From: Heterostelium album PN500
Lineage: Eukaryota; Evosea; Eumycetozoa; Acytosteliales; Acytosteliaceae
Direction of reading: 5' to 3'
Assembly (NCBI RefSeq): GCF_000004825.1
Contig: NW_008805064.1
Coordinates: 1,426,001-1,490,000 of the forward strand
Length of the DNA: 64,000 nt
Made by a program: the position numbers and the translations under genes. The first letter of the stretch is position 1. Each line of letters starts with the position of its first letter. Below, in pieces: positions 44,444 through 54,740 of this stretch. The notes beneath the pieces are model-generated. The model was given only the letters and a program-made list of their open reading frames with translations, was not told where the DNA came from and ran no database searches.

Positions 44444-45307
44444 AAGAGGATAGTAATGTTAATGCTGCTAAAGTAGATGTCAAAGTAGAAGAAACAACAA
44501 CTGATGCTACTACAACTCAAACAAGAAGATAATAATAGCAATGTTTCTCTTACTAAACAATCACATGAAGGTGTAGAGTATCATGTTGAAGTACCTTTGA
44601 AACCACAGGTGAAGAAAAAGATCGATTAGTACATCAAGCAATGTCCTGAAATCTCACCGATTCCAGTCATTGGAAATGGTGATATGTATAATTGGAGAGA
44701 TGTATGTTGTTTGGCTAAAGAGTATAAATATATATGTACTAATATTAATCTTTATCTTTTTTTTTTTTGTTTATTATAATAAAAATTATAGATTGAAAAA
44801 TCATCGGATTCAATCTCTGCTTTGATGGTTGCAAGAGGTGCTCTTATTAAACCATGGATTTTCACAGAGATCAAAGAGAAAAGAGATTGTGATATCAGTG
44901 CATCCGAAAGATTGGATTTGGTGAAGCAATTTGCTCACTATGGTCTTGATCATTGGGGATCTGATCAACTTGTAAGTTAAAAACAAATCAAAAACAATTC
45001 AAAAACAAAAACATAATTATTCACATTATAATATTCATAATAGGGAGTTGACAATACAAGACACTTTTTGTTGAATTGGTTATCGTTCTCTCATAGATAT
45101 GTACCAGTTGGTATTTTGAAAACATCCTACTCAAAGATCAATGAGAGACCACCAGGTTACTTTGGTCGTTCCGATTTGGAGACACTGTTAGCCAGTAACC
45201 AAGTATCGGATTGGATCAAGATTTCCGAGATGTTTTTAGGACCTGTTCCATCAAACTATGACTTTATTCCAAAGAATAACTCAAATTCGTATGATGCTCA
45301 AGGTTAA
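44440..45307 (+). pseudogene. dus3: 3' part of a broken dus3
   Basis: Begins with linker-like [15 protein letters not shown] and a Thr-rich run, has stops, then EYHVEVPLKPQVKKKID, which in Dus3 precedes the TIM barrel. It passes directly into YIKQCPEISPIPVIGNGDM, a motif about 240 residues later, so the barrel core with its FMN site and catalytic Cys is deleted. From there the end is well kept: [56 protein letters not shown] and [11 protein letters not shown], with introns near 44700-44791 and 44971-45043. The gene cannot make an active synthase. Confidence 0.8.
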
Positions 45308-45897
45308 GTAATAAAATAATTATAATAACAATAATTATAACATTAAACCAATAAATTTATTTTTAGTTATTATTATTACCATGCATAAATAAAACAAAAG
45401 AATTGAATAACAATCAATAAAGTGGGTGAAGAAATGAATGAAGTGAAGTAGTCAAGTGGGTTGTCATCACGCCCACACTTGATCTTTCATTATTATAAAA
45501 ACCATTTTATATTCACAAATATTTTGACGTTTAAAAGTGTTAGTTATACGATGATAGATATAAACATTGTAAATTGTTAATCAATGTTACACATGTTCAT
45601 ACCCCAACTCACATATGATGATTATCATTGTGCTTCTAAACATGTAATATATATAAAATATTTAAGTGAGTATAATTGTGTAATTGATTGGATTTTGAAA
45701 TAATTTATTTATTTATTTATTTATTTTTATTTTTAAAAAAAGAATTATTTTGATTTGAGTGAAGTTCTTTCTTGTATTTATTTCCAATATTGATTTTCTT
45801 TTCTTTTAGATATAAAAAATAAATAAAGAAATTTATATATCATAAATAAATAAATCTTTATTTTTTATTTTATTTTGTTTTATTCTTTTAAAAGAAA
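45308..45897. other. intergenic
   Basis: An imperfect hairpin at about 45432-45497 (AATGAAG...TCAAGTGGG with CCCACACTTGATCTTTCATT) is the only structure seen; otherwise AT-rich. Confidence 0.4.
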
Positions 45898-46284
45898 ATG
45901 AAAGTTTTATTATTTTTTTTATATACCTTATTTCTTTTCAATTTGGTAGTGTCAGAGGACACCAATAAATTTCCAAATGCTCCAAAGATTATGGCTACCG
46001 ACCAGAATATGGCAACTTTACTGGAATTGGTAGATTCACTTCCAGCGAGTGAAGGTGATACAAAAGTAGTGTTGGAAGTAATATTGGACCCTCTTTTCGA
46101 TATTGAGAAAATACCAAGCGCACAAGACAACAAATTGAGTTTTATTAAATCTCAAAAAAATTCATTAAAACTCAAAGACAAAGAGAGTGACATATTTAAT
46201 CAAATTCAGAAATTGGGCAACTCAGACAGTGATGAGAGACCATTAACCTCATCTGAAAATACTTCAGATGAACCAATAACATAA
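45898..46284 (+). CDS. small secreted protein of unknown family
   Basis: 128 residues with a strong signal peptide (MKVLLFFLYTLFLFNLVVSE). The mature part is hydrophilic and acidic, with a helix-prone LLELVDSLPAS ... VVLEVILDPLF segment and a Ser/Asp/Glu-rich end (SDSDERPLTSSENTSDEP). No cysteines in the mature part, no membrane segment, no recognised domain. It lies directly beside the transposon but has ordinary dictyostelid leader and AT-rich flanks and looks like a host gene. Confidence 0.6.
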   Translation: MKVLLFFLYTLFLFNLVVSEDTNKFPNAPKIMATDQNMATLLELVDSLPASEGDTKVVLEVILDPLFDIEKIPSAQDNKLSFIKSQKNSLKLKDKESDIFNQIQKLGNSDSDERPLTSSENTSDEPIT

Positions 46285-46332
46285 AAAGAAAAATAGAAAT
46301 AAAATCTTTTTCAAATTATTTTCTTTGAAATC

Positions 46333-46356
46333 ATAATAATGGGCACAAAAAAAGTC
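46333..46356. repeat. left terminal inverted repeat of the transposon
   Basis: ATAATAAT followed by GGGCACAAAAAAAGTC; exact reverse complement of 48375-48398. Confidence 0.85.
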
Positions 46357-46443
46357 GACTGTGTAAACAATGTCAACAATTGTTTTTGAATTTTTTTGCA
46401 CATAATTTATATGATGAAAAATAATCAAATAAATACAAATAAA

Positions 46444-47196
46444 TTAAAAAAAATAATAATAAAAGACATTCTCTATTATGATCCTAACAGATTTAAATCT
46501 ATTGTCTGCTTCCTTCCTTTCATCATCCTCTCCATCTTTTCTATCCTCTCTGTCGATAACAATAAAACGTTTGTACAAAATATGGGAACCTTGAAAACCT
46601 TTGTTACCCATTATGTACTCAAACGAATCGTCAAATTTATTTAAAAATGGTCCTACTTCATACTTCATACCTTGATCATTTCTTGATCCGGGCCTAGTAT
46701 GTGACATATATTTGATCTTTCCATTAGGAGAACAAAACACTTGTTTGTTGAATGATGAAAACCCTTTTTTTCCACTATAATAACATATTTTGAGATCAGA
46801 GTTCATCGGTACAACTACCCTTTGTTCAGATCCGTCCACAACTGAAGTCACTAAGCATGAATCACCATAATAATCATTATAAATGGCACTTGATTTCTTT
46901 CTTTGTTGATCATCTGAAAAAAATTGGAAAGATTCTTGAGACAGTGGAAAAATGAGATCTATTATTTGTTTGGTATATCTTTGTTGAGATCTTCTGGATA
47001 TTTCGAAAATCACTTGTGTCACTATATGTTTCGGGTAATGCTTAAACCAAAACAAGGTAATAAAAAGCTTTCCTTTTAAAGAGTATTTACCTTTTCTGGT
47101 TATTTTTGAATGACTACGTTCTTTGATCTTGAGAAAAAGATCATTAAAATCATTCTTATTTAAGCCAATGAATAGTTTAATATCTTCATCACAATA
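46444..47196 (-). pseudogene. DDE_Tnp_4-type transposase of the 46.3-48.4 kb element
   Basis: The frame is open from about 47196 (no ATG there) to 46444. The N-terminal part (NDFNDLFLKIKER..., LFITLFWFKHYP, VIFEISRRSQQRY) resembles the helix-turn-helix region before the catalytic domain. The DDE domain shows VVDGSEQRVVV (first Asp), GFSSFNKQVFCSPNGKI, RPGSRND (family hallmark), IMGNKGFQG where the second Asp would be expected but Asn stands, and RIIIENVF (Glu). The frame stops five residues later, so the usual C-terminal 50 or more residues are gone. Loss of the second acidic residue plus the truncation implies an inactive enzyme. Confidence 0.75.
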
Positions 47197-47247
47197 TTAT
47201 TTCAATAGACTATAAAGGATTTTTTTATTAGTTATTATTTTTTAGCT

Positions 47248-48273
47248 TTAGAGGTTGTAGCTCTTTTTTTTAGGTTTATTCTTACTTGAATCTTGTTCGG
47301 ATGCATCCTCTTCATTTGTTTCTTCCCTAACTGATGAGTTAGAGGTAGTTGTGGTAGTTGTGGTAGTTGTAGGAGAGCTATCGGGGTTTAAAGTTTCAAG
47401 ACCTTTGAATAATTTTTCTTTTGATTGAATCTTTTCTCTCCAATTCTTTACACTAATATTTGAAACATAGGCAATCAAGTGGCCAAAACAACAAAAATAG
47501 GAAAATGAATCTGTTGTTTGTGGCAATCCGGTTGCTTTAATTCCTATTCTAGTGGTACATTTCTCGCCACATTGATCACATTTACTTGTAGAGCCTTTTT
47601 CCAATTTAGGACACTATCTTTAGCATTATCTTGATTACTTCGAATACCAAGTTGTCTTCTAATAAGTTGAATACTTTCATAATCGGTAAATGAGTGTACT
47701 TGCATACAATAACGCACTTTTCTCCATTAACAACCTGAAACCTTTGACCTCCCCTAGTTGGATTGAGACAACGTATTTGACTAGGTAATGAATTTGGAAT
47801 AGATAAGGTTTGTGCAAGGAAACATGCGGAGTCATCCTCTACTATGTCTGCATCTATCGTATTAGATCCAAATTCAACTTTAGGTTCATCTATTTCTCTA
47901 TTCTCTGGTTTAACCTTGATAGGTTGAGCATATGAATCATAAAATGAGGTTGATGATGAACTGAGTAAAGTTGGTGAGTTTAATAAAGATTGTGGTGAAC
48001 TTAATGAGATAGATTGGCTGAGTGTATTATCGTGAAGTTGATTAATATTTCTTTTTTTTTTTTCTAACTGTGTTGTTAAACTATTGACTTATCTTCCATA
48101 GACCTGAATTGTTTAGACATGTCCAAAAGTGATTTTACATCAGCAAGCTCTCCCAAACCAAAGTATTTTATTATCTTGGGAATTCACTCCTCGATTCCAT
48201 GACTTTGAAATTCTTGAACAGAAGAAAGTTGTTTATTACATAAACAACATTTAACAGAAAAGCTAATATCCAT
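47248..48273 (-). pseudogene. zinc-finger accessory gene of the transposon
   Basis: Starts at 48273 with MDISFSVKCCLCNKQLSSVQ, a C2H2-like finger (CxxC ... H), but stops within 30 codons. Ser-rich open stretches follow (SLSSPQSLLNSPTLLSSSST, GGQRFQVVNGEKCVIV). The last 118 codons (47248-47604) are open: CDQCGEKCTTRIGIKATGL ... YFCCFGHLIAYVSN, a second Cys/His cluster, then an acidic and basic tail (NKPKKKSYNL). Its position and strand beside the transposase suggest the second Harbinger protein. An unknown host-derived gene carried in the element is the alternative. Confidence 0.5.
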
Positions 48274-48374
48274 CGTATTAAATTTTTGTATTAATTTATT
48301 TATTTATTGAGCTGTTCCCACATAAATTTTAAAAAAATAAAAGAAAAAAATTTGTTGAAAGTGTAAACATTGTA

Positions 48375-48398
48375 GACTTTTTTTGTGCCCATTATTAT
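48375..48398. repeat. right terminal inverted repeat of the transposon
   Basis: GACTTTTTTTGTGCCC followed by ATTATTAT; see the left repeat. Confidence 0.85.
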
Positions 48399-48488
48399 CA
48401 GTTTTTTTTGCAAAAAAAAAAAGTAGATCATAACAAGTTAACTTACCAAGATATAGTTTAATTCAGCAAAAGAATCTATATGATAATA

Positions 48489-51400
48489 ATGAATCCAAAT
48501 CAATATAGTTTTTGTAGATTTAAGAAAAATAGTTTGTTGATTCTCTCAGATACAGAGTATTATCAATCGATTCAAAAGGAATCTCAAAATGATATTCATG
48601 AGAATGATATATTATATCAAACTGTTAAGGTATGCTTTTAATAATAAAAACTATTTGAAACGAAATAAAAACAATAATGTATTGTTAATTAATAATTATT
48701 TTATTTATTAAGTTTTTATACTTATATGATGAAAGTTACAATCAGAAGTCTATAAGAGATCAATTGTCACCGAATGTATTGGAATTGAAATCTATATTGT
48801 GTGATTTCATAAAGAATCACCGATTGTCACTTCCAAACTTTTCTTTTATAAATGTGTTTATGAATAACAAAGATCTTTTTGAAGATGATCAGCTCATGAA
48901 CTATCTAAAGTCATTGTGCAATCAATCTGATATTGCAGATCTCTTTGTGATATCATTGCTTCAATCGGATCAAATATATTTTCATAATTTAAGCTCACGA
49001 ATGTCCAAGTTTAATAGTTGGTTCAATATTGAATCACGAGTCATCGATTTGATAAACAACAACACAATCCGTATACATTCACTTCCCATTGCAATACTCT
49101 CGATTTTAAATATCAATCCAACAAGAATCAGTGAATTATCAAAATATTACAAAGATATATTTCAGTATGTATTTTAATTTAAAATGATTTAAATAAAATT
49201 ATTAATAATATTTGTTTCTAGGTATTTGATGTCTGATTTTACAAAAGATACTTGGAATTGTGACTTTAATTCTTATTCGCAATACTTTGGTTATTTCAAA
49301 GAGTATTTTGATTCCGATATCAATTTACAAACTCCAGAGAATATAGAAAGGTTAAAGTCAAAGTTGAAATGTTTTGGTCATGATTTCATTGTAGGTGCAC
49401 GAGTTAAGAAATCTTTTCGATCAATATACGCATTGTTTAGTGTATTTATCAAGTCAGAATTTGAATTGTTTACTCTTGTCAGTGGATGGATTGAAGTACA
49501 ATCTGCAACTAAAATGTTTGAATCTTTCGATAACGATATGCTTCGAACACCAGAATTCAATACTTCCATAAAGAAGATGTTAACTCAAAACCAAGAAGAA
49601 TCATTGTTGATATTGGATTTGTACCGAACAAGATCATTGAAATTACCATTAGAAATCTATGATCATTTCTTATTGGTCTTTGTATATAATCCACAATATG
49701 ATGACAGGATCTTGGCAAACCCTCTTACTCTCATTTCTTTGATTTATCTCTTAAGTATAGAGAGTAATGTCAGTCTAAAATGTCTAATTGTAAAGATTAT
49801 GCTCAAATCATTCCATTTACTTGAAAAACAACTTGTTATCTCTGTATTCAAGTCACAACAACATCTATTTTCATTGACAGATTTCAAATTTCAAATGAAA
49901 AATCATCCTGATTACTTCAAATTAGTTGCACCACACATCGAGTTGTATACAATGAAGATGATTATCAATCATCCCGGTCACAATGAATTGCTATCAGCTG
50001 ATTTTGCCGATATCATATTATTGACCAGTCATTCAAGAGAGATAATCAAAGAGTTGGTTTCAATGAAGGAAAGAAATTTACGTACACCTTTTAGTCTCCT
50101 TCCTGCAAATGTAGAAAGAAACACTCATTTCTTATTGGAAATCAACAATTTAGAATTCATATATTTATATTTGGAACAATTGTTTTGTGATCTGGCAGCT
50201 CTTTCACCTGAAAGAAATTCGATACTTGTTCAGTTAATTGAAAGATTAGTTCAAAACAAACCGGAATATGCAATCAAAATCAATCATATCCTAAGATCAG
50301 CTCCACTATCGAATTTTCTAAATAGATTCATTGAATTTAAACGATATTTATCATTACAACCGGATCATAATAATACAAATTCAACAATAGAAACAACAAC
50401 AATAACACCACCACCAACACTAAGTAAATTTATTTTGAATGAAATATTCAAAAATTTGATATTGGATAAGAATCCAAAATCAAGATCAATCATTTCATTG
50501 TCAACGATATCAAGTGGAATTCATGATATCATTAGTTCTATTGTATCAAACTATCCTTTGACAACGATTCGTATAATATCATCAGTTCCAATTGGATCGA
50601 AATATTGTTTGTTGAAGAATGCACCTTTATATTTGACATCGAGAGAAATCAAATTCATTCCGGATGATCATTTGCAATCTTGTATTGAAAATCTGGAATC
50701 ATATGTTCAATACTTTGGATTTATCAATGCAAAGGGTAAAGGTTGCTATTCATATCTCTACTATCTTCTGAATGCAAAGAAAATCAAACACTTGGCTTTT
50801 AGAGAGGTTAAATCTATCCCCTATGATTCGGAATATTTCGACAGTGGATTCCTAAATGAATCGATGATATCAGACCACTCCAACAGTTTATATAATCTCA
50901 GAGAATGTAGAGATTACTATCCAGATGAAGAGAGTAATAGAAATATCATTTTGGATGATGAAGAGAAACAAATTCATTATATGAATGTATTTCTTCAACA
51001 CTTTGATAATGATCAACTTCAATCGATCAGCTATGAAGGTAGATCTTTCAAATCAAACAACTACCATTCTGATACCAACTCATTGGTTCACCATACACTA
51101 TCGATTTTTTCTACATTCAAATCAAAAAAATCATGGATCGACCTTAAATTTAATGTTCCGAAAGGTGTGGCTCCTTGTCTTGGATTTATCAAACATGAAG
51201 AATCAGATGCGTACTCAGAGAGAGAACCTATCATTCTTCATGAAGACTATCAATTGATTACCAAATTCAAATGGGGTCGATATAGTTACCATTATGATTT
51301 GTTGCCAATCGAACTGAAGAATCTCACAAAGTTAGTCACTATCTGTGATGAGCAAGAAGGTTTATGTTTGATCCAAAGTTCACCGAAACTCTATTATGTT

Positions 51401-51739
51401 AAAATCCAAGATTGCAGAAGCGTCGACGACTTAAGTTTCATCGAGAACCAACCAAAGATTAAAAAGCTAGCAATCAAATACCCAGTCAAAATCAAGAGTG
51501 AAAATAATATCTATCACTTTCGAACACGGATTACATTAGATCAAATCAACTCGATATTTTCGAGATTGGAACAAGCAGAGTATCAATCGATTCGATGTAT
51601 TAAACTATTCATATTTTGCAAAGATGATGAACATCAACATCATTATCCATTGATCAACCAATATCAAATCGATCGAAATCTAATCAATCTTTATCAATTT
51701 AAACCTGTCGATCAATTTCTTTTTAAATTCATTCGATAA
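48489..51739 (+). CDS. large F-box-like/LRR-like protein, lineage-specific family
   Basis: Three exons (48489-48629, 48713-49164, 49222-51739) encode 1036 residues starting MNPNQYSFCRFKKN. The first 550 residues are helical and repetitive in style with no named domain (FESFDNDMLRTPEF, EESLLILDLYRTRSLKLPLEIYD, LTSHSREIIKELV). After a Thr-rich linker, residues about 590-630 are F-box-like (LSKFILNEIFKNLILD, SLSTISSGIHDII). The rest has irregular leucine-rich stretches (LFIKNL-type, KIKHLAFREVKSIP, LPIELKNLTKLVTI, IENQPKIKKLAI). It has one fragment copy at 41565-42255 and one 3' copy at 53830-54205, so the family expands and dies locally. Function unknown. Confidence 0.8.
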
Positions 51740-52354
51740 CAAAAAGATAATAAATACTAGAAAAATAAAATAATTTAAGATAAATTCATAAAAAGAATAT
51801 TTAGGAGTTTGATTCGTCATTTCTCTAGCTCTTTATTTGATATAATAATCACAAATTTTATAAAATTTTAATAGTGTGGCAACTCTGTTACCGTTGACGG
51901 AAACTCAAAAATTTATAATGGCGCCACTCCAACTTCCGCCGGTAACTGAGTTGCCGCCCACGGAAAATGAAAATTAATATGGGCGGTTACTGAGTTGGTG
52001 GTGGAACTAAGACAGTGAAAGTTATAAAAATATTTATGATTTCATATCAAATAAAGAGATATAGAAATGAAAGTAATTGCATTATATACTATTTATTATA
52101 ACTTAAATAATGGTATAATTAGTTTTGTTATATCTACTGATCTTATAAGTTATAAAAATTATTTTTTCAAGAAAAATATTATCTACATATAAATTAAATT
52201 TTTATAATCAATAGGTAGAAACATGAATGTATGGATAACAACTAATCAAAGATTCTCTTAATTTTTTTTTAGTTTTTATTTATTTAAAAAATCAATGTTT
52301 TCTTATTAAAAAAAAATTAGTAATTTATTCATATATATGGATATTTAGAATAAG
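51740..52354. other. intergenic with GC-rich repeat cluster
   Basis: Apart from the 51875-52016 cluster, AT-rich leader of the next gene. The 70 bases before the ATG at 52355 are the usual T/A-rich leader. Confidence 0.5.
51875..52016. repeat. three-copy GC-rich motif, partly inverted
   Basis: The motif CGGTAACTGAGTTGCCGCC occurs at 51940-51958, a variant GCGGTTACTGAGTTGGTGG at 51983-52001, and an inverted variant TGTGGCAACTCTGTTACCG at about 51876-51893. GC content is far above that of the surrounding DNA. The first and second copies could pair as a stem with a 46-base loop. No ORF. Confidence 0.65.
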
Positions 52355-53776
52355 ATGACAACAAAAGAGATATTAGATCTTAAACTATTTAACAAAGATC
52401 AACTTTCTAAAATGAAAAGAGATGAACTAATAGAAATAATTATTAAACACTCATTAAAACATAGTGGTTTAAAGAAAGATTTGCTTATCGATGCGATCAT
52501 TAAACATCAAGAACAAATCATTGATTTTAAATCAAAGTTGGTTACAGACAACTCAATCGAAAAGTATCATCGTGGAACTGTTGAATATCGATTGCCAACA
52601 TTGATCATCTATCGAATCATTCGTGATCTCTGGTATGACGATATCAACCTTAATTTGAACATAGATAATCTTTGTCCAAACTACCGATGGCTGCTCTCTA
52701 TTGCTTTGGTTTCGAAAGAGTTCTTCAAACTGATATCATCTTTGTTCACTCGCTCTCTACTTCTAGGTACACATACAGTTACAACTTCTGAAAATCTATT
52801 GCCAGATATGTTAGCACAAAAGCTCAAAGAGAGTGTATTGAATCCACATTCGATCCTCAAGAATATCAATCATTTAACATTGTCATTAGAGATCTTAAAG
52901 GAGATAACCAACGGATCTTTATGCACATCAGTCGAATTGGGATTGATCTTCAACAATGTCAGGAAATTCAAATTGGTATCACTGAAAATCGATACAATTA
53001 AAATTCATTTATGTAAATTGTTCATCCAATACATGCCGAATCTAGAATCACTTCAACTTTGTAATTTGACTTTAGATAACATCAAGATACTTCAAATGAT
53101 AAAACAAATACCACTACTGACATCACTGGATCTTTCATATTCTTCTTTCAAGAAACTAACTTTCAGTTCTGAATTGCTCTCAAATTCCCTTAAGAAGTTG
53201 AAACTTCCTGAATCGATCTCCTCCAAAAGTCAACTATTAAGAATTCTACCTGAAGACAGTCAAGTTAACACTCTCGGCTTATGCAATATTAGATGGGACC
53301 AACTAAACATGATCAGCGGTCACTTTAAGAATATCACCAAACTCATAATATGGACTTATAGTAGAATTGAAGAATCCATGTTTGAGGAACTCTTAAGCTC
53401 ACCTGAATGTAAAGTACATACACTCTACACTATGCATAAACAGTGGTTGACTCAAGTACTCTCAGTTAACACAACAATAGAAACACTCAACACTGGTAGT
53501 AATCTATTTGAAACCATAAAGGTGGCAGTGCAATCAGCATCGGTTAAACGAATCATATTTCACTCATACACCACGCCAACATACATATATGACAAACGCT
53601 TAGCAACTGGCTATGCACACATCAAATCGAAATATCGATACCTTCCTAACTCTTCCATTGCACCAGTTATGAACTATGCAAAGAAGATCTATAATATTTC
53701 AAAAAGCGATGACAATCAAGCAATCGAAGCAACCTATCCAAATCTAAAGTTTTTATATTATCCAAAGCTTCATTAA
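52355..53776 (+). CDS. SAP/F-box-like/LRR family protein (plus-strand outlier)
   Basis: Intact 473-residue member, 36 kb away from the main cluster and in opposite orientation. MTTKEILDLKLF start; SAP-like DQLSKMKRDELIEIIIKHS and LKKDLLIDAIIKHQE (residues about 14-50); RGTVEYRLPTLIIYRIIRDL; F-box-like LLSIALVSKEFFKLISSLFTRS; LRRs (YMPNLESLQL, LLTSLDLSY); CKVHTLYTMHKQW; GYAHIKSKYRYL; YAKKIYNISKS; TYPNLKFLYY. No acidic tail. Two Ile replace the Met-Lys of other copies in the SAP helix. All family signatures are kept, so it is likely functional. Its neighbour downstream is a fragment of a different family, so this site too has been a duplication target. Confidence 0.9.
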   Translation: MTTKEILDLKLFNKDQLSKMKRDELIEIIIKHSLKHSGLKKDLLIDAIIKHQEQIIDFKSKLVTDNSIEKYHRGTVEYRLPTLIIYRIIRDLWYDDINLNLNIDNLCPNYRWLLSIALVSKEFFKLISSLFTRSLLLGTHTVTTSENLLPDMLAQKLKESVLNPHSILKNINHLTLSLEILKEITNGSLCTSVELGLIFNNVRKFKLVSLKIDTIKIHLCKLFIQYMPNLESLQLCNLTLDNIKILQMIKQIPLLTSLDLSYSSFKKLTFSSELLSNSLKKLKLPESISSKSQLLRILPEDSQVNTLGLCNIRWDQLNMISGHFKNITKLIIWTYSRIEESMFEELLSSPECKVHTLYTMHKQWLTQVLSVNTTIETLNTGSNLFETIKVAVQSASVKRIIFHSYTTPTYIYDKRLATGYAHIKSKYRYLPNSSIAPVMNYAKKIYNISKSDDNQAIEATYPNLKFLYYPKLH

Positions 53777-53829
53777 CAACCATGAAAATAAAGATGTGAA
53801 AAAGTTTTTAAATCTAAAGTACATGATAT

Positions 53830-54205
53830 TTCATATTTAATCGTAAGTTCACCTGAACTATTATATTAAAATCAATGGTAGTTTAGATGTCAAGTACTTT
53901 ACATTCATCGAGAACCAACCAAATATTAAGAAACTAGCAATCAAAATCCCATTCAAAACCAAGATATGGAATATCTGTATCATTCAACCACAGATTACAT
54001 TTGCTGAAATCAACTCGATATTTTCAAGATTGAAACAAGCAGAGTATCAATCGATTCGATGTATTAAACTATTCATATACTGCAAAGATAGTGAACATCA
54101 TCGTCATTATCCAATGATCAAATCGATCGAAGCCTAATCAATCTTTATCAATTTAAACCTGTCGATCAATTCCTTTTAAATTCCTTCAATAACAAATGAT
54201 AATAA
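53830..54205 (+). pseudogene. 3' fragment of the 1036-residue F-box-like family
   Basis: Matches 51385-51755 of the 48489-51739 gene (FIENQPNIKKLAIKIPFKTK, EINSIFSRLKQAEYQSIRC, LFIYCKDSEHHRHYPMI, ending YQFKPVDQFLLN) with several indels and stops. Only the last 120 codons of the family are represented. Confidence 0.8.
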
Positions 54206-54740
54206 ACAAATTATTAAAATAAATTCATAGCAATATCTAGTAATAAAAGAGTTAGTTAATAAGTTTTTTTTAAACACTTTTCTAGAATCTATTTATTCTT
54301 TTAATTTATTATTTGTTTTGTTGCTTCAAATTTATAATAAATCTGTATCTTTTTCAAAGTTTAATGATAGAAAAAGAAAGATACTATCTATTTCTAATAT
54401 TAATTTATCTAAAACGTTTTTATATTCCTTTGAACCTCCATTCAATACTTTAACTGTTTATCTTAATTCAAAGTAATAAATTTCATTGTCGAACTTTAAA
54501 GAAAACAGATTTTCTAATCTTGCAAAAAAAAAAATTTTTGAACATGAACCCACACACATTTAAAACTGTCAAAAATATGATCTTTATTTTTTTATTAATG
54601 AAAAACAAACTATTTATATATTTATAAGATATTATTATTATTATTATATTTATTTATTTATAGTTTGTTTTAATTAATCAATTTATAGGTTGTACATTGT
54701 TTTAAAGATTTTATATAGATATAAAACAAAATTAAGTAGA
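54206..54740. other. intergenic, AT-rich
   Basis: Leader of the Aquarius gene and spacer; no gene seen. Confidence 0.5.

Larger units (their letters stand above)
46333..48398. mobile_element. DNA transposon with DDE_Tnp_4 transposase (PIF/Harbinger-like)
   Basis: A 2.07-kb unit bounded by 24-bp perfect inverted repeats (46333-46356 and 48375-48398). It encodes, on the minus strand, a DDE transposase and a zinc-finger-containing second reading region, the two-protein layout known from PIF/Harbinger elements. Subterminal copies of GTGTAAACA (left about 46361, right 48361) lie just inside the repeats. A clear target-site duplication is not visible because the symmetric ATAATAAT ends blur the boundary. 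Both genes are damaged, so the element is not autonomous. Confidence 0.8.

Noticed and set aside
53130-53160. Possible frameshift in the plus-strand SAP/LRR gene
   Set aside because: The frame is continuous and all family signatures appear in order.
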